Positions 1 to 9,369 of a stretch of 64,000 nucleotides of DNA are shown piece after piece. Source of the DNA: Bacillus salipaludis. Its GTDB lineage: Bacteria; Bacillota; Bacilli; Bacillales_B; DSM-18226. The stretch lies in contig NZ_SMYO01000001.1 in the NCBI RefSeq assembly GCF_004358205.1, forward strand, positions 248,001-312,000. Direction: 5' to 3'. Positions within the stretch are counted from its first letter, which is position 1. Each line of letters starts with the position of its first letter. The translations under genes were made by a program, and so were the position numbers. The notes under the pieces were generated by a model. That model did no database searches, was not told the origin of the DNA, and was given only the letters and a program-made list of their open reading frames with translations.

Positions 1-409
1 CGTCTTGATGAAAGAATAGCGGAAGAGGCTCCGGTAAATCATTAAGCTTGGTCCTGCTGGCAAGTTTTACTTTTTTCTGATATTTTGCTTTTAAAGCTGC
101 GGGCAGCATCGCTTGATACGCAAAAATCTTAAAACAAAGAGTGTGTTCCGTCAGCCAGTTTCCAAGCTCCAGTAATTCTTTATTTAAAACCGGTTCAAGG
201 TCCATCGGCTCACATATTTCTCTCAACTGTTTAAATTCTGATTGGTTTTTCAGCTCCGTTACAAACCCTTGTATCTTTCTGGGACCAAATGGAACAATTA
301 CCCTCATTCCCGGTTGTATAGTATCCTTCCATTGGTCCGGAATTAAATAATCAAAAGGCTTATCAGTTTGTTTTGTCGGGACATCGACAATAACACTAGC
401 AATTTTCAT
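1..409 (-). CDS. priA: Primosomal protein N' (replication restart helicase PriA), N-terminal part, cut by window edge
   Basis: Translating the minus strand from an ATG at 409 gives a protein starting MKIASVIVDVPTKQTDKPF and continuing with DYLIP, VIVPFGPRKIQGFV and LEPVL. This matches the 3'-DNA-end-binding domain at the N-terminus of PriA. The family reloads the DnaB-type helicase at stalled forks. About 136 residues are visible; the helicase domains and zinc cluster lie outside the window. The start codon lies inside the end of coaBC (14-nt overlap), so the two are probably translationally coupled, as in the coaBC-priA order of B. subtilis. The identification rests on the N-domain and gene order and is quite secure. 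Confidence 0.9.
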   Translation of the reverse strand, partial: MKIASVIVDVPTKQTDKPFDYLIPDQWKDTIQPGMRVIVPFGPRKIQGFVTELKNQSEFKQLREICEPMDLEPVLNKELLELGNWLTEHTLCFKIFAYQAMLPAALKAKYQKKVKLASRTKLNDLPEPLPLFFHQD

Positions 410-1616
410 TTTCAGCCAAGTCCTTTAGTATCGAGGAAATTTCTTCAATAATTTTTTCAGCAACGGCTTGTTTAGACATGATTGGCAATTCCTTAACCGT
501 TCCGTCCCGTTTAAACAGCGTGACAATATTCGTTTCTGTTCCAAACCCCGCGCCCTCTGCCTTAACATTATTGGCAACAATTAAATCTGCATTTTTGCTA
601 TATAATTTTTTGCGGGCATATTCCTCTACATTATTGGTTTCAGCAGCAAAGCCAATCAGTACCTGCTTATTTTTCCTTTTTCCAAGCTCAGCTAAAATGT
701 CCTTGGTCCTTTCAAGTTCAATTACCGCGTCCCCCGGTTGTTTTTTAACCTTTTGTTCATGGATCATTTTTGGGCGGTAATCGGCAACTGCAGCCGTTTT
801 AACCACAACATCGGCATCGTCAAAAAACCGGAGTGCTGCCTTGTACATTTCCTCCGCGCTTTCTACTTTTACTACCTTTATTCCAGCAGGATCTGGCAAG
901 AAAACCGGTCCGGAAATCAGAACCACCTTTGCTCCATTTTTTCTAGCCTGTTCTGCAAGAGCATAACCCATTTTTCCTGTCGAGTGATTCGAAATAAACC
1001 GGACCGGATCAATTTTTTCCCTTGTCGGCCCTGCAGTAATGACTACGTTTTTCCCCTTAAGTAAGGGAGCGTCTTTTTGAAAATACAACTGTAGCAACTC
1101 TACTATTTTTTCAGGCTCTTCTAAGCGTCCTTTTCCAATATAACCGCAGGCAAGATAGCCTTCACTTGGTTCAATAAACTGATACCCATACTCCGCTAAA
1201 ATAGCGAGATTTTTTTTCACAGCCGGATGGTCATACATATGTACGTTCATGGCCGGTGCAATCCATACAGGTGCTTGCGTTGCTAATAATGTAGTTGTCA
1301 GCATATTGTCCGCAAGTCCATTTGCAAGCTTTGCGATTGTATTGGCGGTTGCAGGTGCAACGAGAATCAGGTCCGCCCAATCTGCAAGATTGATATGGGC
1401 TATAACACTTGGGTCTTTTTCATCAAAAGTATCTATATAGACTTCATTCCGTGATAATGCCTGAAAGGTTAATGGGGTTACAAATTTTGCAGCAGACTCA
1501 CTCAAAATCACTTTCACCTGTGCGCCTGCCTGTACTAATTTGCTTGTTAAGGCAGCAGCTTTATATACAGCTATTCCCCCTGAAACACATAATACGATTT
1601 TTTTATCCTGTAACAT
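396..1616 (-). CDS. coaBC: Bifunctional phosphopantothenoylcysteine decarboxylase / phosphopantothenate-cysteine ligase
   Basis: This 406-residue protein carries out two consecutive steps of coenzyme A synthesis in the cytosol. It joins cysteine to 4'-phosphopantothenate (CoaB) and decarboxylates the product to 4'-phosphopantetheine (CoaC). The N-terminal half is a flavoprotein domain with VCVSGGIAVYKA-type nucleotide binding, PAMNVHMYDHPA (the conserved PXMNXXMW-like motif) and SEGYLACGYIGKGRL with the active-site Cys. The C-terminal half (from about residue 188) has the NVVITAGPTREKIDPVRFI start of the CTP-dependent ligase. A GGGGG ribosome site precedes the ATG. Length and domain order are normal for the family. 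It lies between rpoZ and priA as in B. subtilis. Confidence 0.96.
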   Translation of the reverse strand: MLQDKKIVLCVSGGIAVYKAAALTSKLVQAGAQVKVILSESAAKFVTPLTFQALSRNEVYIDTFDEKDPSVIAHINLADWADLILVAPATANTIAKLANGLADNMLTTTLLATQAPVWIAPAMNVHMYDHPAVKKNLAILAEYGYQFIEPSEGYLACGYIGKGRLEEPEKIVELLQLYFQKDAPLLKGKNVVITAGPTREKIDPVRFISNHSTGKMGYALAEQARKNGAKVVLISGPVFLPDPAGIKVVKVESAEEMYKAALRFFDDADVVVKTAAVADYRPKMIHEQKVKKQPGDAVIELERTKDILAELGKRKNKQVLIGFAAETNNVEEYARKKLYSKNADLIVANNVKAEGAGFGTETNIVTLFKRDGTVKELPIMSKQAVAEKIIEEISSILKDLAENENC

Positions 1617-1756
1617 AAAGAACCCCCGCTTCTATTCCACACTTTGTCATTTCTTTTATTATGCTAGAAAACCGTTAATTTTTCATCTATTTCCTCTTTT
1701 TTTCAACAAAATGCGACATTGTTTTAAAAATAACTTGACCTTTAACACTCCCAAAA

Positions 1757-1800
1757 TAAAAAAGCCTGACACATAAGGAGTCCCTTTGCCGTCAGACCTT
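1757..1800 (-). terminator. Intrinsic terminator downstream of rpoZ
   Basis: On the minus strand an imperfect stem pairs GTCTGAC-side bases (1791-1800) with GTCAGGCTT (1762-1770). It is followed by six T residues. It lies between rpoZ and coaBC and would end the gmk-rpoZ transcript. The long loop makes it moderately rather than highly convincing. Confidence 0.6.
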
Positions 1801-1833
1801 CTTTTTATGATTTCCTTAAGGAATAAATCTAAA

Positions 1834-2052
1834 TTATTCCGCTGAAGTTTCAGCTTTTTTGGAAATGCGGTAAGTAAGTTCACCACTATATATTTCCTCA
1901 AGCGCTTTTCCCACAAACTTATAGGAAACATATTTAGGTAATTTTTCATTTCTTGCTTGCTGCATAACTCGGGCACGTTTTGCCGCCACAGAAACAAGCG
2001 AATATTTTGAGTCAATTTTTTCAAGTAATGAATCAATAGAAGGATATAACAT
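1834..2052 (-). CDS. rpoZ: DNA-directed RNA polymerase omega subunit
   Basis: This 72-residue protein is the small omega subunit that helps assemble and stabilise the beta' subunit of RNA polymerase. The family signature [20 protein letters not shown] at the N-terminus and [14 protein letters not shown] in the middle match Bacillus omega. An in-frame TTG nine bases upstream directly abuts GGAGG (2062-2066) and is too close to be used, while the ATG at 2052 has a 9-base spacing, so I place the start there. It follows gmk with one base between the gmk stop and this ATG, so it is operonic with gmk and remA. The C-terminus is lysine/glutamate-rich and variable, as usual. Confidence 0.95.
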   Translation of the reverse strand: MLYPSIDSLLEKIDSKYSLVSVAAKRARVMQQARNEKLPKYVSYKFVGKALEEIYSGELTYRISKKAETSAE

Positions 2053-2053
2053 T

Positions 2054-2680
<627 letters not shown>

Positions 2681-2944
2681 CTACCCTTCATCAATAATTT
2701 CATCACGGTCGGCTAATCGATGTGCCACCGTTTCTGGCTGGACCGCTGATAAAATAACATGATCGCTATCCATCACAATCACAGCACGTGTACGTCGTCC
2801 ATATGTTGCATCAATCAAGGAGCCACGATCGCGGGCATCCTGAATTATTCTTTTTATTGGAGCAGATTCCGGACTAACGATCGAAATAATTCGATTGGCC
2901 GAAACAATATTTCCATATCCAATATTAATCAATTTAATTAACAT
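2681..2944 (-). CDS. remA: Extracellular matrix regulatory protein RemA (DUF370)
   Basis: The 87-residue protein contains the nearly invariant RemA core: [20 protein letters not shown], then [20 protein letters not shown] and [12 protein letters not shown]. In B. subtilis RemA is a DNA-binding protein that assembles into rings and activates biofilm matrix and osmoprotection operons. I infer the same role here from sequence identity and the yloC-remA-gmk-rpoZ context. Two ATG codons are possible (2953 and 2944). The downstream one gives the N-terminus usual in the family, although its ribosome site (GGATGAGAG) is weak and close, so the start is uncertain by three codons. Confidence 0.93.
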   Translation of the reverse strand: MLIKLINIGYGNIVSANRIISIVSPESAPIKRIIQDARDRGSLIDATYGRRTRAVIVMDSDHVILSAVQPETVAHRLADRDEIIDEG

Positions 2945-3004
2945 GTCTCTCATCCAATCATTAATAATATATTTTGACCGTGGAAATCCTTTTCTAAACA
3001 GGTA

Positions 3005-3880
3005 CTACTCGATATTTTGAACCTGTTCCTTTAATTTTTCAAGCAAACTTTTGATTTCCACTACCTTCTTGGCAATGCCCGCATCATTTGCCTTGGATCC
3101 GATTGTATTTGCTTCTCTATTCATTTCCTGCACAAGGAAGTCAAGTTTTCTGCCAATAGGTTCCTGTTCATTTAGTGTTTGAATGAATTGACCGATATGG
3201 CTTTTTAGACGTGTAATTTCTTCATTAATATCTGCCTTATCGGCAAATACAGCAACTTCTGTTAGAATCCTTGTTTCGTCTATTTGACCCTTTACCAGCT
3301 CTTCCATTCGTTTCATTAGCCGCTCTTGATAGTTTTGAAGAACTAATGGAGCAAACTCTTGAAGTGCACCTATATTTTTCTCTAATTGAGTTAGTGCGGA
3401 GAGCAAGTCCTTTTTAAGTTCCTCCCCTTCAGCCTGCCTCATTTGTTTTAATAAAATGACAGCTTCCTCTGTTGCAGTGAGGACTAAATTTTCAAGCTCT
3501 TCATTCCCTGATTCACTTTCTTCAATATGTATAAGTTCACTATTATTTAGTAAATCCTGAAGGGTTACCTTTCCATCAAGCTCATACTTTTCACGGGCAC
3601 TATTAATAAATTGGTAATATTCCTCTATTAATTTCCAGTCAACATGGATTTTGCGGGTAACAGCACTTTCCCCTTCGATGGTCACATAAACCTCAACTCT
3701 ACCGCGGCGGATATGCTGATTTAATTTTTTCTTCATCTTATCTTCAATTTTCAAAAGCTGCCTTGGCATTCGAATATTAAATTCACAAAATCGGTGGTTA
3801 ACGGTTTTCACCTCAACATTTACTGAAAATGCCCCCGATTCCTTTTTACTTCTTCCAAAGCCTGTCATGCTAATAACCAT
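3005..3880 (-). CDS. yloC: YicC/YloC family endoribonuclease
   Basis: This 291-residue protein starts MVISMTGFGRSKKE and contains VEVKTVNHRF and INIRMPRQL. These are hallmarks of the YicC/YloC family (YicC-like N-domain and DUF1732 C-domain, the latter around EITRLKSHIGQF and GRKLDFLVQEMNREANTIGS). Members are metal-dependent endoribonucleases, and E. coli YicC acts on small RNAs. The open frame extends 13 codons further upstream, but the ATG at 3880 gives the standard N-terminus and a B. subtilis-like length. Its ribosome site is poor. It sits next to remA. The biological substrate cannot be read from the sequence. Confidence 0.9.
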   Translation of the reverse strand: MVISMTGFGRSKKESGAFSVNVEVKTVNHRFCEFNIRMPRQLLKIEDKMKKKLNQHIRRGRVEVYVTIEGESAVTRKIHVDWKLIEEYYQFINSAREKYELDGKVTLQDLLNNSELIHIEESESGNEELENLVLTATEEAVILLKQMRQAEGEELKKDLLSALTQLEKNIGALQEFAPLVLQNYQERLMKRMEELVKGQIDETRILTEVAVFADKADINEEITRLKSHIGQFIQTLNEQEPIGRKLDFLVQEMNREANTIGSKANDAGIAKKVVEIKSLLEKLKEQVQNIE

Positions 3881-3917
3881 TCTGTATACACATCCAATCA
3901 TATGTGATCGGTTAGTC

Positions 3918-3953
3918 AAAAAAGGTAATAGAGTGTTTCCTCTACTACCTTTT
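3918..3953 (-). terminator. Terminator of the Ca2+-ATPase gene
   Basis: A 14-bp stem (3920-3933 paired with 3940-3953, one A-C mismatch) with a 6-base loop is followed on the minus strand by six T residues. It lies 15 bases beyond the stop of the ATPase gene and before yloC, so yloC-remA-gmk-rpoZ probably form a separate transcription unit. Confidence 0.85.
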
Positions 3954-3968
3954 GGATTATATCATACT

Positions 3969-6647
3969 TTATTTTGTTTTTCTTAATAAAAATGAACCCG
4001 CTAGTAAAAAAGTTGGAACGGAGGATAATCCCATGATTAACAGCCAATCCTTTGCTAAAATCGGCAGGGTGTGGAAAACAGGTTGTAATGGCGGATAATA
4101 TATGACAACCAGTACAAGCACTAAAGAAGAAATTACTGCCCAAACAAGATATTGATTTCCGAAAGGGTTTCTTGAGAGTACCGACTTTTCACTCCTACAA
4201 TCGAAAACATGAATCAACTGAGCCATTACAAGTGTTGCAAATGCTATTGTCTGGGCATAATCAAGACGACTTGAATCGTTTTGGTAGACGATCATAAATG
4301 CAAGTAATGTAACCAATCCAATAAGAAAACCTCTTGAAACCACTTTCCAGCCCAAACCTCTTGAAAAGACACCTTCATTTGGACTTCGCGGCTTTCGCTT
4401 CATGACATTTTCTTCAGGTCGGTCAAGACCGAGTGCCATTGCAGGTAGCCCATCTGTTACCAGGTTTACCCAAAGAATTTGAATGGGTACCAAAGGCAAC
4501 GGCAAGCCTAAAATCATGGCAAATAACATAACCAAGATTTCACCAACATTGGAGGCAAGTAAATAGCGGACGAATTTTCGAATATTTTCATATATATTTC
4601 TTCCCTCTTTAATAGCCGCCTTTATGGTTGCAAAGTTATCATCTAACAATACGAGCGCCGATGCTTCCTTGGCTACATCGGTCCCGGTAATTCCCATTGC
4701 CACCCCGATATCTGCTGCTTTAATTGCTGGTGCATCGTTTACCCCATCCCCGGTCATCGCCACAACATGTCCTTTATTTTGTAAGGCTTTGACAATTTTT
4801 AATTTATGCTCCGGTGAAACCCTAGCAAAAACAGATACATCCTCCACCACATTTTCTAAATCCTCAACAGACATATCAGACAATGCCTTCCCATCAAGAA
4901 CCTTGCTTTTACCTGTTAGAATTCCTAGCTGCGAGGCAATCGCTTTTGCGGTAATGACATGATCTCCTGTTATCATGACGGTTTTAATACCGGCTTCTTT
5001 ACATTCTTTTACCGCATCTTTCACTTCAGGTCTTGGCGGGTCAATCATTCCTTGAACTCCAATAAAGGTTAATTTCTTCTCAGCTTCATGCTCGCTTATG
5101 ATAACTGTATGTGCTGGAACCGGTTTAAAGGCAATTGCAATGGTTCTTAATGCCTTAGCAGCAAGTCCGTTGATGGCATCTTGAACTTTATTCTGTATTT
5201 CCTGCCCCAAATATTGTGTTTTCTCTTCCCAGAGAATGGATTCACAATTTCCCAATATAACATCAGGAGCCCCTTTAGTCACAATAAAATGCCTACCTTG
5301 CTTATCCTTTACATGCATACTCATCATTTTTCTCGCTGAATCAAATGGAAATTCATTGATAACCGTAAATTCCTTTAATAAGGCAGGGCGGTCAAATCCG
5401 GCTTTCATTGCACTAACAAGGAGTGCACCTTCTGTTGGATCACCATCAAGAATAATTTCTTCTTCGTTCATGACTAAATCAGAATGATTACACAGCATTC
5501 CAAAAATTAGCATTTGCTGTAGTGCTTTCTCATCCTTTGGATGAACTGTTTTTTCATTCCGATAAAATTTCCCTTGCGGTTGATACCCGACACCGTCCAC
5601 AGTCCATGTATGCCCGCTGCTCCATAAGTGTGTTACCGTCATTTTGTTTTGCGTCATTGTTCCCGTTTTATCAGAACAAATAACTGAGGCACAGCCAAGG
5701 GTTTCCACTGCTTGAATCTTTCTTACAATCGCATTTTTCTTTATCATCTTTTGGACGCCAAGAGATAATGCGACGGTTACTATCGCTGGCAGACCTTCTG
5801 GGATTGCCGCGACAGCTAGGGAAACCCCAGCTAAGAACATTTCATACAACTCATGTCCTTGGAATACCCCAATTACTACAACAAGCACGGTCAATACTAA
5901 TGCTACTGTGATAAGAATTTTCCCTAACTGTTCCAAACGGCGCTGCAGGGGTGTTTCCTGGGACTCAGCGTTTTGCAGTAAATCAGCAATTTGCCCCATT
6001 GCGGTTTTCATCCCGGTTGCAATAACAACCCCTAACCCGCTTCCTCTTGTAATCATCGTGCCCATAAAGCCGATATTCTCCATGTCACCAATACCTGGAT
6101 TTGCTGTTTGTAAGGCATCTATCGATTTGGAAACGGGCACAGATTCACCCGTTAGGGCAGATTCTTCGATTTCTAAGCTTTTCGATTCAATGATACGGAC
6201 ATCCGCGCCAATCCGATCACCGCTTGTAAATTTTAGAATATCGCCAATAACTATTTCCTTAGAAGGAATTTTTAGCCATTGTCCATCCCGTAAGACGGAT
6301 ACTTGGGGTGCGGACAATTCCTTTAATGCCTGCAAAGACTTTTCTGCTTTTCTCTCTTGGAAAAAACCTAAAAACCCATTAATGATTACAATCGCAATGA
6401 TCGCAATTGCATCAATATATTCGCCTAGTAGACCGGAAATTAATGTTGCTGCCAGCAGCACTAAAACCATAAAATCTTTAAATTGACTAAAAAATAAGAG
6501 TAAAGCCGATTGCTTTTCTCCCTCGTCTAATTCATTATGACCGTGCTGGGCTATGCGCTTTTTTATTTCCTCCGTTGATAAACCAGAAGAAAAGTCGGTT
6601 TCTAAGACCTTTTCTACTTGTTTAATCTCCATTTCATGGAACTTCAT
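3969..6647 (-). CDS. yloB: Calcium-transporting P-type ATPase (P2A, SERCA-like; YloB family)
   Basis: The 892-residue membrane pump has all P2-type ATPase signatures in order. They are an N-terminal cation ATPase domain, LTGESVPVSK in the actuator domain (about residue 165), PEGLPAIV in the ion-binding helix (about 283), the phosphorylated Asp326 in CSDKTGTMTQNK, MITGDHVITAKAIA, and the hinge MTGDGVNDAPAIKAADIGVA. About ten hydrophobic helices are visible. PEGLP together with NLVTDGLPA in M6 indicates Ca2+ rather than heavy-metal transport. B. subtilis YloB is a Ca2+ ATPase linked to spore germination and manganese/calcium handling. A strong GGGGG ribosome site lies 15 bases from this ATG and suits a tiny upstream ORF better (see 6644-6655). 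It diverges from rqcH. Confidence 0.94.
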   Translation of the reverse strand: MKFHEMEIKQVEKVLETDFSSGLSTEEIKKRIAQHGHNELDEGEKQSALLLFFSQFKDFMVLVLLAATLISGLLGEYIDAIAIIAIVIINGFLGFFQERKAEKSLQALKELSAPQVSVLRDGQWLKIPSKEIVIGDILKFTSGDRIGADVRIIESKSLEIEESALTGESVPVSKSIDALQTANPGIGDMENIGFMGTMITRGSGLGVVIATGMKTAMGQIADLLQNAESQETPLQRRLEQLGKILITVALVLTVLVVVIGVFQGHELYEMFLAGVSLAVAAIPEGLPAIVTVALSLGVQKMIKKNAIVRKIQAVETLGCASVICSDKTGTMTQNKMTVTHLWSSGHTWTVDGVGYQPQGKFYRNEKTVHPKDEKALQQMLIFGMLCNHSDLVMNEEEIILDGDPTEGALLVSAMKAGFDRPALLKEFTVINEFPFDSARKMMSMHVKDKQGRHFIVTKGAPDVILGNCESILWEEKTQYLGQEIQNKVQDAINGLAAKALRTIAIAFKPVPAHTVIISEHEAEKKLTFIGVQGMIDPPRPEVKDAVKECKEAGIKTVMITGDHVITAKAIASQLGILTGKSKVLDGKALSDMSVEDLENVVEDVSVFARVSPEHKLKIVKALQNKGHVVAMTGDGVNDAPAIKAADIGVAMGITGTDVAKEASALVLLDDNFATIKAAIKEGRNIYENIRKFVRYLLASNVGEILVMLFAMILGLPLPLVPIQILWVNLVTDGLPAMALGLDRPEENVMKRKPRSPNEGVFSRGLGWKVVSRGFLIGLVTLLAFMIVYQNDSSRLDYAQTIAFATLVMAQLIHVFDCRSEKSVLSRNPFGNQYLVWAVISSLVLVLVVIYYPPLQPVFHTLPILAKDWLLIMGLSSVPTFLLAGSFLLRKTK

Positions 6648-6655
6648 CCGACCAT
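6644..6655 (-). promoter_or_regulatory. Three-codon upstream ORF overlapping the start of the Ca2+-ATPase gene
   Basis: On the minus strand ATG GTC GGA TGA (Met-Val-Gly-stop) starts 7 bases after GGGGG (6663-6667), an ideal distance. Its TGA overlaps the ATPase ATG as ATGA. The ATPase ATG itself has no good Shine-Dalgarno at the usual distance. This could mean translation by termination-reinitiation. It could also simply be a chance ATG in a leader with a longer spacing. Confidence 0.4.
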
Positions 6656-6737
6656 CTCACTTCCCCCTTTAATAGACTTACTCTAAAGAAAGCTTATTCG
6701 CGCTCGTCCCAAAAAATGCTATGATAAAATTTAAAAT

Positions 6738-6767
6738 AAGACAGGTTTTAATTGAGTACGATATAAT
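6738..6767 (+). promoter_or_regulatory. Sigma-A type promoter for rqcH
   Basis: A perfect TATAAT at 6762-6767 is preceded at 18 bp by AAGACA (6738-6743), four of six matches to TTGACA. It sits about 30 bp upstream of the rqcH ATG, which has AAAGGA before it. Confidence 0.6.
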
Positions 6768-6800
6768 TGACCTATAAAGACAAGTAAAGGATGTTTATCT

Positions 6801-8513
6801 ATGTCATTTGATGGTTTATTTACAAAAGCAATGGTGAACGAACTTTCCCGATCCTTAAAAGGCGGGCGGATTAATAAAGTGCATCAACCATATAAAAACG
6901 AAGTGATTTTAACAATCCGGGCCAATGGTGTGAATCAAAAGCTGCTATTATCCGCACATCCGAGCTATGCCAGGGTTCAGCTTACAAATGAAGCTTATGA
7001 AAATCCAAGTGAACCGCCAATGTTTTGTATGCTGCTTAGAAAGCATATTGAAGGATATATTTTAGAAGATCTTTATCAAGTAGAAAATGACCGATTGATT
7101 ATTTTTGAAATTAAAGGTCGGAATGAAATTGGAGACATAAGTTACAAACAATTAATTATTGAGATTATGGGAAGGCACAGCAACATAGTTTTGGTTGATA
7201 AAAGCAGAAATCTCATCCTTGATAGTATTAAACACATATCCTTTAGCGTTAACAGCTACAGGGCAATTTTACCAGGGCAGCCGTATGTCTTCCCTCCTGA
7301 GCAAAATAAGCAAAATCCCTTTCAAGCAGTGGAAGAAGACGTGTTAATGAAATTGGATTTTAACGACGGTAAGCTGGACCGTCAACTTGTCGAGAAGTTT
7401 GCCGGTATTTCTCCAGTATTTGCTAAAGAAGCAATCTTTCAAAGCGGGCTTGCTAACCGCACCACCCTACCAAAAACGTTTATTGGAATGATTAAACAAA
7501 TTCGAGATAATGAAATTACACCTTCGATTATTTCAGCGGGCGGAAAAGAAGCTTTTTATTTATTTCCACTCCATCATTTAAAAGGAGAATCCCGGAACTA
7601 TCCAACCCTTAGCGAAATGCTAGATCGGTTTTATTTTGGTAAGGCGGAACGAGACAGAGTCAAGCAGCAGGGCAATGACATTGAACGATTCATTATCAAT
7701 GAAAAGGAAAAGAATGAGAAAAAAATTGCTAAGTTGAAGGCTACATTACTTGATGCTGAACGTGCGGAGCAATTTCAACGCTATGGAGAGCTGTTAACCG
7801 CGAATCTATACGCAGCTAAAAAAGGGATGAAAGAAATCGAGGTCCTGGATTATTATGATGAGACAGGTGGAACAGTGGCGATTCCACTTGATCCAAGGAA
7901 GTCACCTTCAGAAAACGCCCAAAAATATTTCTCAAAATATCAAAAGGCAAAAAATTCGGTATCGATTGTCGAGGAACAAATTCAATTAGCTCTCGAGGAA
8001 GTCGCTTATTTTGAAAATCTACTGCAGCAGGTCGGAAGCGCATCCCCTAAAGATATCGTTGAGATTCGTGAGGAGCTTGTTGAAGGCGGCTATATTCGCG
8101 ACCGTCAGAAACGGAATGGAAAAAAGGCGCAAAATGCAAAACCTGTACTTGATTATTTTACAGCATCTGATAATACCGAAATTATTGTCGGGAAAAATAA
8201 TAAGCAGAATGATTATTTAACCAATAAATTTGCGGCAAGAGATGAGATTTGGCTCCATACGAAGGATATTCCCGGGTCACATGTTGTGATTCGCAGTAAG
8301 GAACCAACTGACACAACCATTTTGGAAGCCGCTTCACTTGCTGCCTATTACAGTAAGGCACGGAATTCAAGCTCGGTCCCTGTGGACTTTACCAGGGTTC
8401 GATTTGTTAAAAAACCAAGCGGTGCCAAACCAGGATTCGTGATCTATGACAATCAGCAGACGGTCTATGTAACACCGGATGAAGAATTGGTACTTAAATT
8501 GAAGAAACAGTAA
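6801..8513 (+). CDS. rqcH: Rqc2 homolog RqcH (NFACT family, ribosome-associated quality control)
   Basis: The 570-residue protein starts [16 protein letters not shown], typical of the NFACT-N domain. It then shows helix-hairpin-helix sequence in the middle (around [16 protein letters not shown]), a long lysine/glutamate-rich coiled coil (about residues 290-440) and a C-terminal NFACT-R domain with [19 protein letters not shown]. In B. subtilis RqcH (YloA) binds obstructed 50S subunits and adds C-terminal alanine tails that mark stalled polypeptides for ClpXP. Older annotations call it fibronectin-binding protein. It is a plus-strand gene divergent from the Ca2+-ATPase and is followed by two terminator hairpins, so it is probably monocistronic. 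Confidence 0.95.
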   Translation: MSFDGLFTKAMVNELSRSLKGGRINKVHQPYKNEVILTIRANGVNQKLLLSAHPSYARVQLTNEAYENPSEPPMFCMLLRKHIEGYILEDLYQVENDRLIIFEIKGRNEIGDISYKQLIIEIMGRHSNIVLVDKSRNLILDSIKHISFSVNSYRAILPGQPYVFPPEQNKQNPFQAVEEDVLMKLDFNDGKLDRQLVEKFAGISPVFAKEAIFQSGLANRTTLPKTFIGMIKQIRDNEITPSIISAGGKEAFYLFPLHHLKGESRNYPTLSEMLDRFYFGKAERDRVKQQGNDIERFIINEKEKNEKKIAKLKATLLDAERAEQFQRYGELLTANLYAAKKGMKEIEVLDYYDETGGTVAIPLDPRKSPSENAQKYFSKYQKAKNSVSIVEEQIQLALEEVAYFENLLQQVGSASPKDIVEIREELVEGGYIRDRQKRNGKKAQNAKPVLDYFTASDNTEIIVGKNNKQNDYLTNKFAARDEIWLHTKDIPGSHVVIRSKEPTDTTILEAASLAAYYSKARNSSSVPVDFTRVRFVKKPSGAKPGFVIYDNQQTVYVTPDEELVLKLKKQ

Positions 8514-8516
8514 AAA

Positions 8517-8570
8517 GACCCCGGGGATTCCGGGGTCTCAGGCTGTCGAAATCATTCGATAGCCTTTTAT
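8517..8570 (+). terminator. Tandem terminator hairpins after rqcH
   Basis: The first hairpin is GACCCCGG / CCGGGGTC (8517-8524 and 8530-8537) with a 5-base loop. The second is an 11-bp stem with one G-T pair (8540-8550 and 8555-8565) followed by TTTTATTT. Only the second has a proper T-tract and is the likely rho-independent terminator. Confidence 0.8.
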
Positions 8571-8646
8571 TTCGTTCGCTCTCTTTAATTGTTCACCGCG
8601 TTAAATTCATTTTAATATTATAGGGTTGGGTCTGTACAAAAAGTCG

Positions 8647-8776
8647 GTTGATTTCCGCTCCAGGCACTTCGCTTTCCGCGGGCGTGCCGGGGAGCCTCCT
8701 CAGCGCTTTGGCGCTTCCGGGGTCTCCCCTGCCCCGTACTCCCGCAGGAGTCTTCGTGCCTTCCGCTCCAATAAAC
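8647..8776 (+). repeat. Dispersed intergenic repeat, family A, copy 1
   Basis: This roughly 130-bp GC-rich element runs from GGTTGATTTCCGCTCC to GTGCCTTCCGCTCCAAT. It has the inner blocks CTTCGCTTTCCGCGGGC, GGGGAGCCTCC and GGGGTCTCCCC. The same blocks occur in the same order at 9191-9317 (inverted), 26021-26149 and 40175-40290. Its ends are mutually inverted (GTTGATT / AAT-AAAC). Short frames inside it are by-products of its base composition. Confidence 0.88.
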
Positions 8777-8782
8777 AGGTGC

Positions 8783-8830
8783 ATTCACCACTTATTTCAA
8801 ATCCTTAACTATTTGAAATAAGTGGTGAAT
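8783..8830 (+). repeat. Perfect 19-bp inverted repeat upstream of a transposase remnant
   Basis: Bases 8783-8801 (ATTCACCACTTATTTCAAA) are the exact reverse complement of 8812-8830, with a 10-base loop. It ends three bases before the ATG of the transposase-like fragment at 8834. It could form a hairpin that hides the start of that frame, or it could be a remnant of an insertion-sequence end. Confidence 0.8.
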
Positions 8831-8833
8831 TTA

Positions 8834-8914
8834 ATGTTTAAGCCAAAAGAGGTTCCTCAAAGTGAATATGAATTTGTTTCTATTAATAAATTAGTTCCAA
8901 TGACTACGTTCTAG
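8834..8914 (+). pseudogene. Remnant of an IS1182-like transposase (first 26 codons)
   Basis: An ATG at 8834 opens a 26-codon frame, MFKPKEVPQSEYEFVSINKL plus VPMTTF, that ends in TAG. The pattern MFKPK...(E/F)...SI..LVP resembles the N-terminus of IS1182-family (DDE, transposase_11-type) transposases in Bacillaceae. After LVP the expected continuation is absent and no later sequence restores it, so this is at most a decayed fragment. No Shine-Dalgarno is seen; instead a 19-bp hairpin lies directly upstream. The identification comes from memory of the family and rests on few residues. Confidence 0.5.
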
Positions 8915-9190
8915 ACTTGATTGCAATATTATTGATTTTTTGTTTCTTCTTAAAAAAGTTCATACTTATTGTAATGTGGCAGCCCAACTAATCTGCTTTT
9001 ACTTTTAAGATGATGTATATTAGGTATCTTTTTAGGATACGTTCAATATAAACAATATGGTTAGGGGACGTGTTTTATTTACAGTTTCACCCCATTTAAA
9101 CGCAGGCACAAAATTAACATAAATATGCAAAGAAGTAGAGGTAGAGACTGGCCAATATTTTGAAGATCTAAACAATTGATTTACCCCCCT
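8915..9190. other. A/T-rich gene-free stretch between the transposase remnant and repeat copy 2
   Basis: All six frames are broken or code-like only by chance. No ribosome site, terminator or recognised RNA was seen. It is probably decayed insertion-sequence or other leftover DNA between the two inverted repeat copies. Confidence 0.5.
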
Positions 9191-9317
9191 GTTGATTGGA
9201 GCGGAGGGCACTCGACTCCTGCGGGATAGAGAGGTCACTGGAGACCCCACAGGCGCAAGCGCCGAGGAGGCTCCAGGACTTCCCCGCGGAAAGCGAGTGA
9301 CCGAAGTGGAAATCAAC
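9191..9317 (-). repeat. Dispersed intergenic repeat, family A, copy 2 (inverted)
   Basis: On the minus strand it runs from GTTGATTTCCACTTCGG-type sequence, through CTTTCCGCGGGGAAGTCC, GGAGCCTCCTCGGCGCTT and GGGGTCTCC, to GGAGTCGAGTGCCCTCCGC and ends AATCAAC. These are the same blocks in the same order as the other family A copies. Together with copy 1 it forms a pair of inverted repeats flanking about 415 bp that contain the transposase remnant. Confidence 0.87.
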
Positions 9318-9369
9318 AGGCCCTTTTGTTAGGACAACCAATAAAATTGTTATTTAGATTTGACAAAGT

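Noticed and set aside
1683..2036. 117-codon minus-strand frame overlapping rpoZ
   Set aside because: It is in another frame of rpoZ and its terminator; rpoZ has the family sequence and ribosome site.
8593..8808. Two opposite open frames of about 60 codons (8593-8784 minus, 8626-8808 plus)
   Set aside because: They lie inside or across repeat A copy 1, have no ribosome site, and similar frames appear in other copies because the repeat is GC-rich.
9032..9316. 94-codon minus-strand frame starting MISTSVTRFPRG
   Set aside because: Most of it is repeat A copy 2 and the rest is A/T-rich intergenic sequence; no Shine-Dalgarno and no family resemblance.
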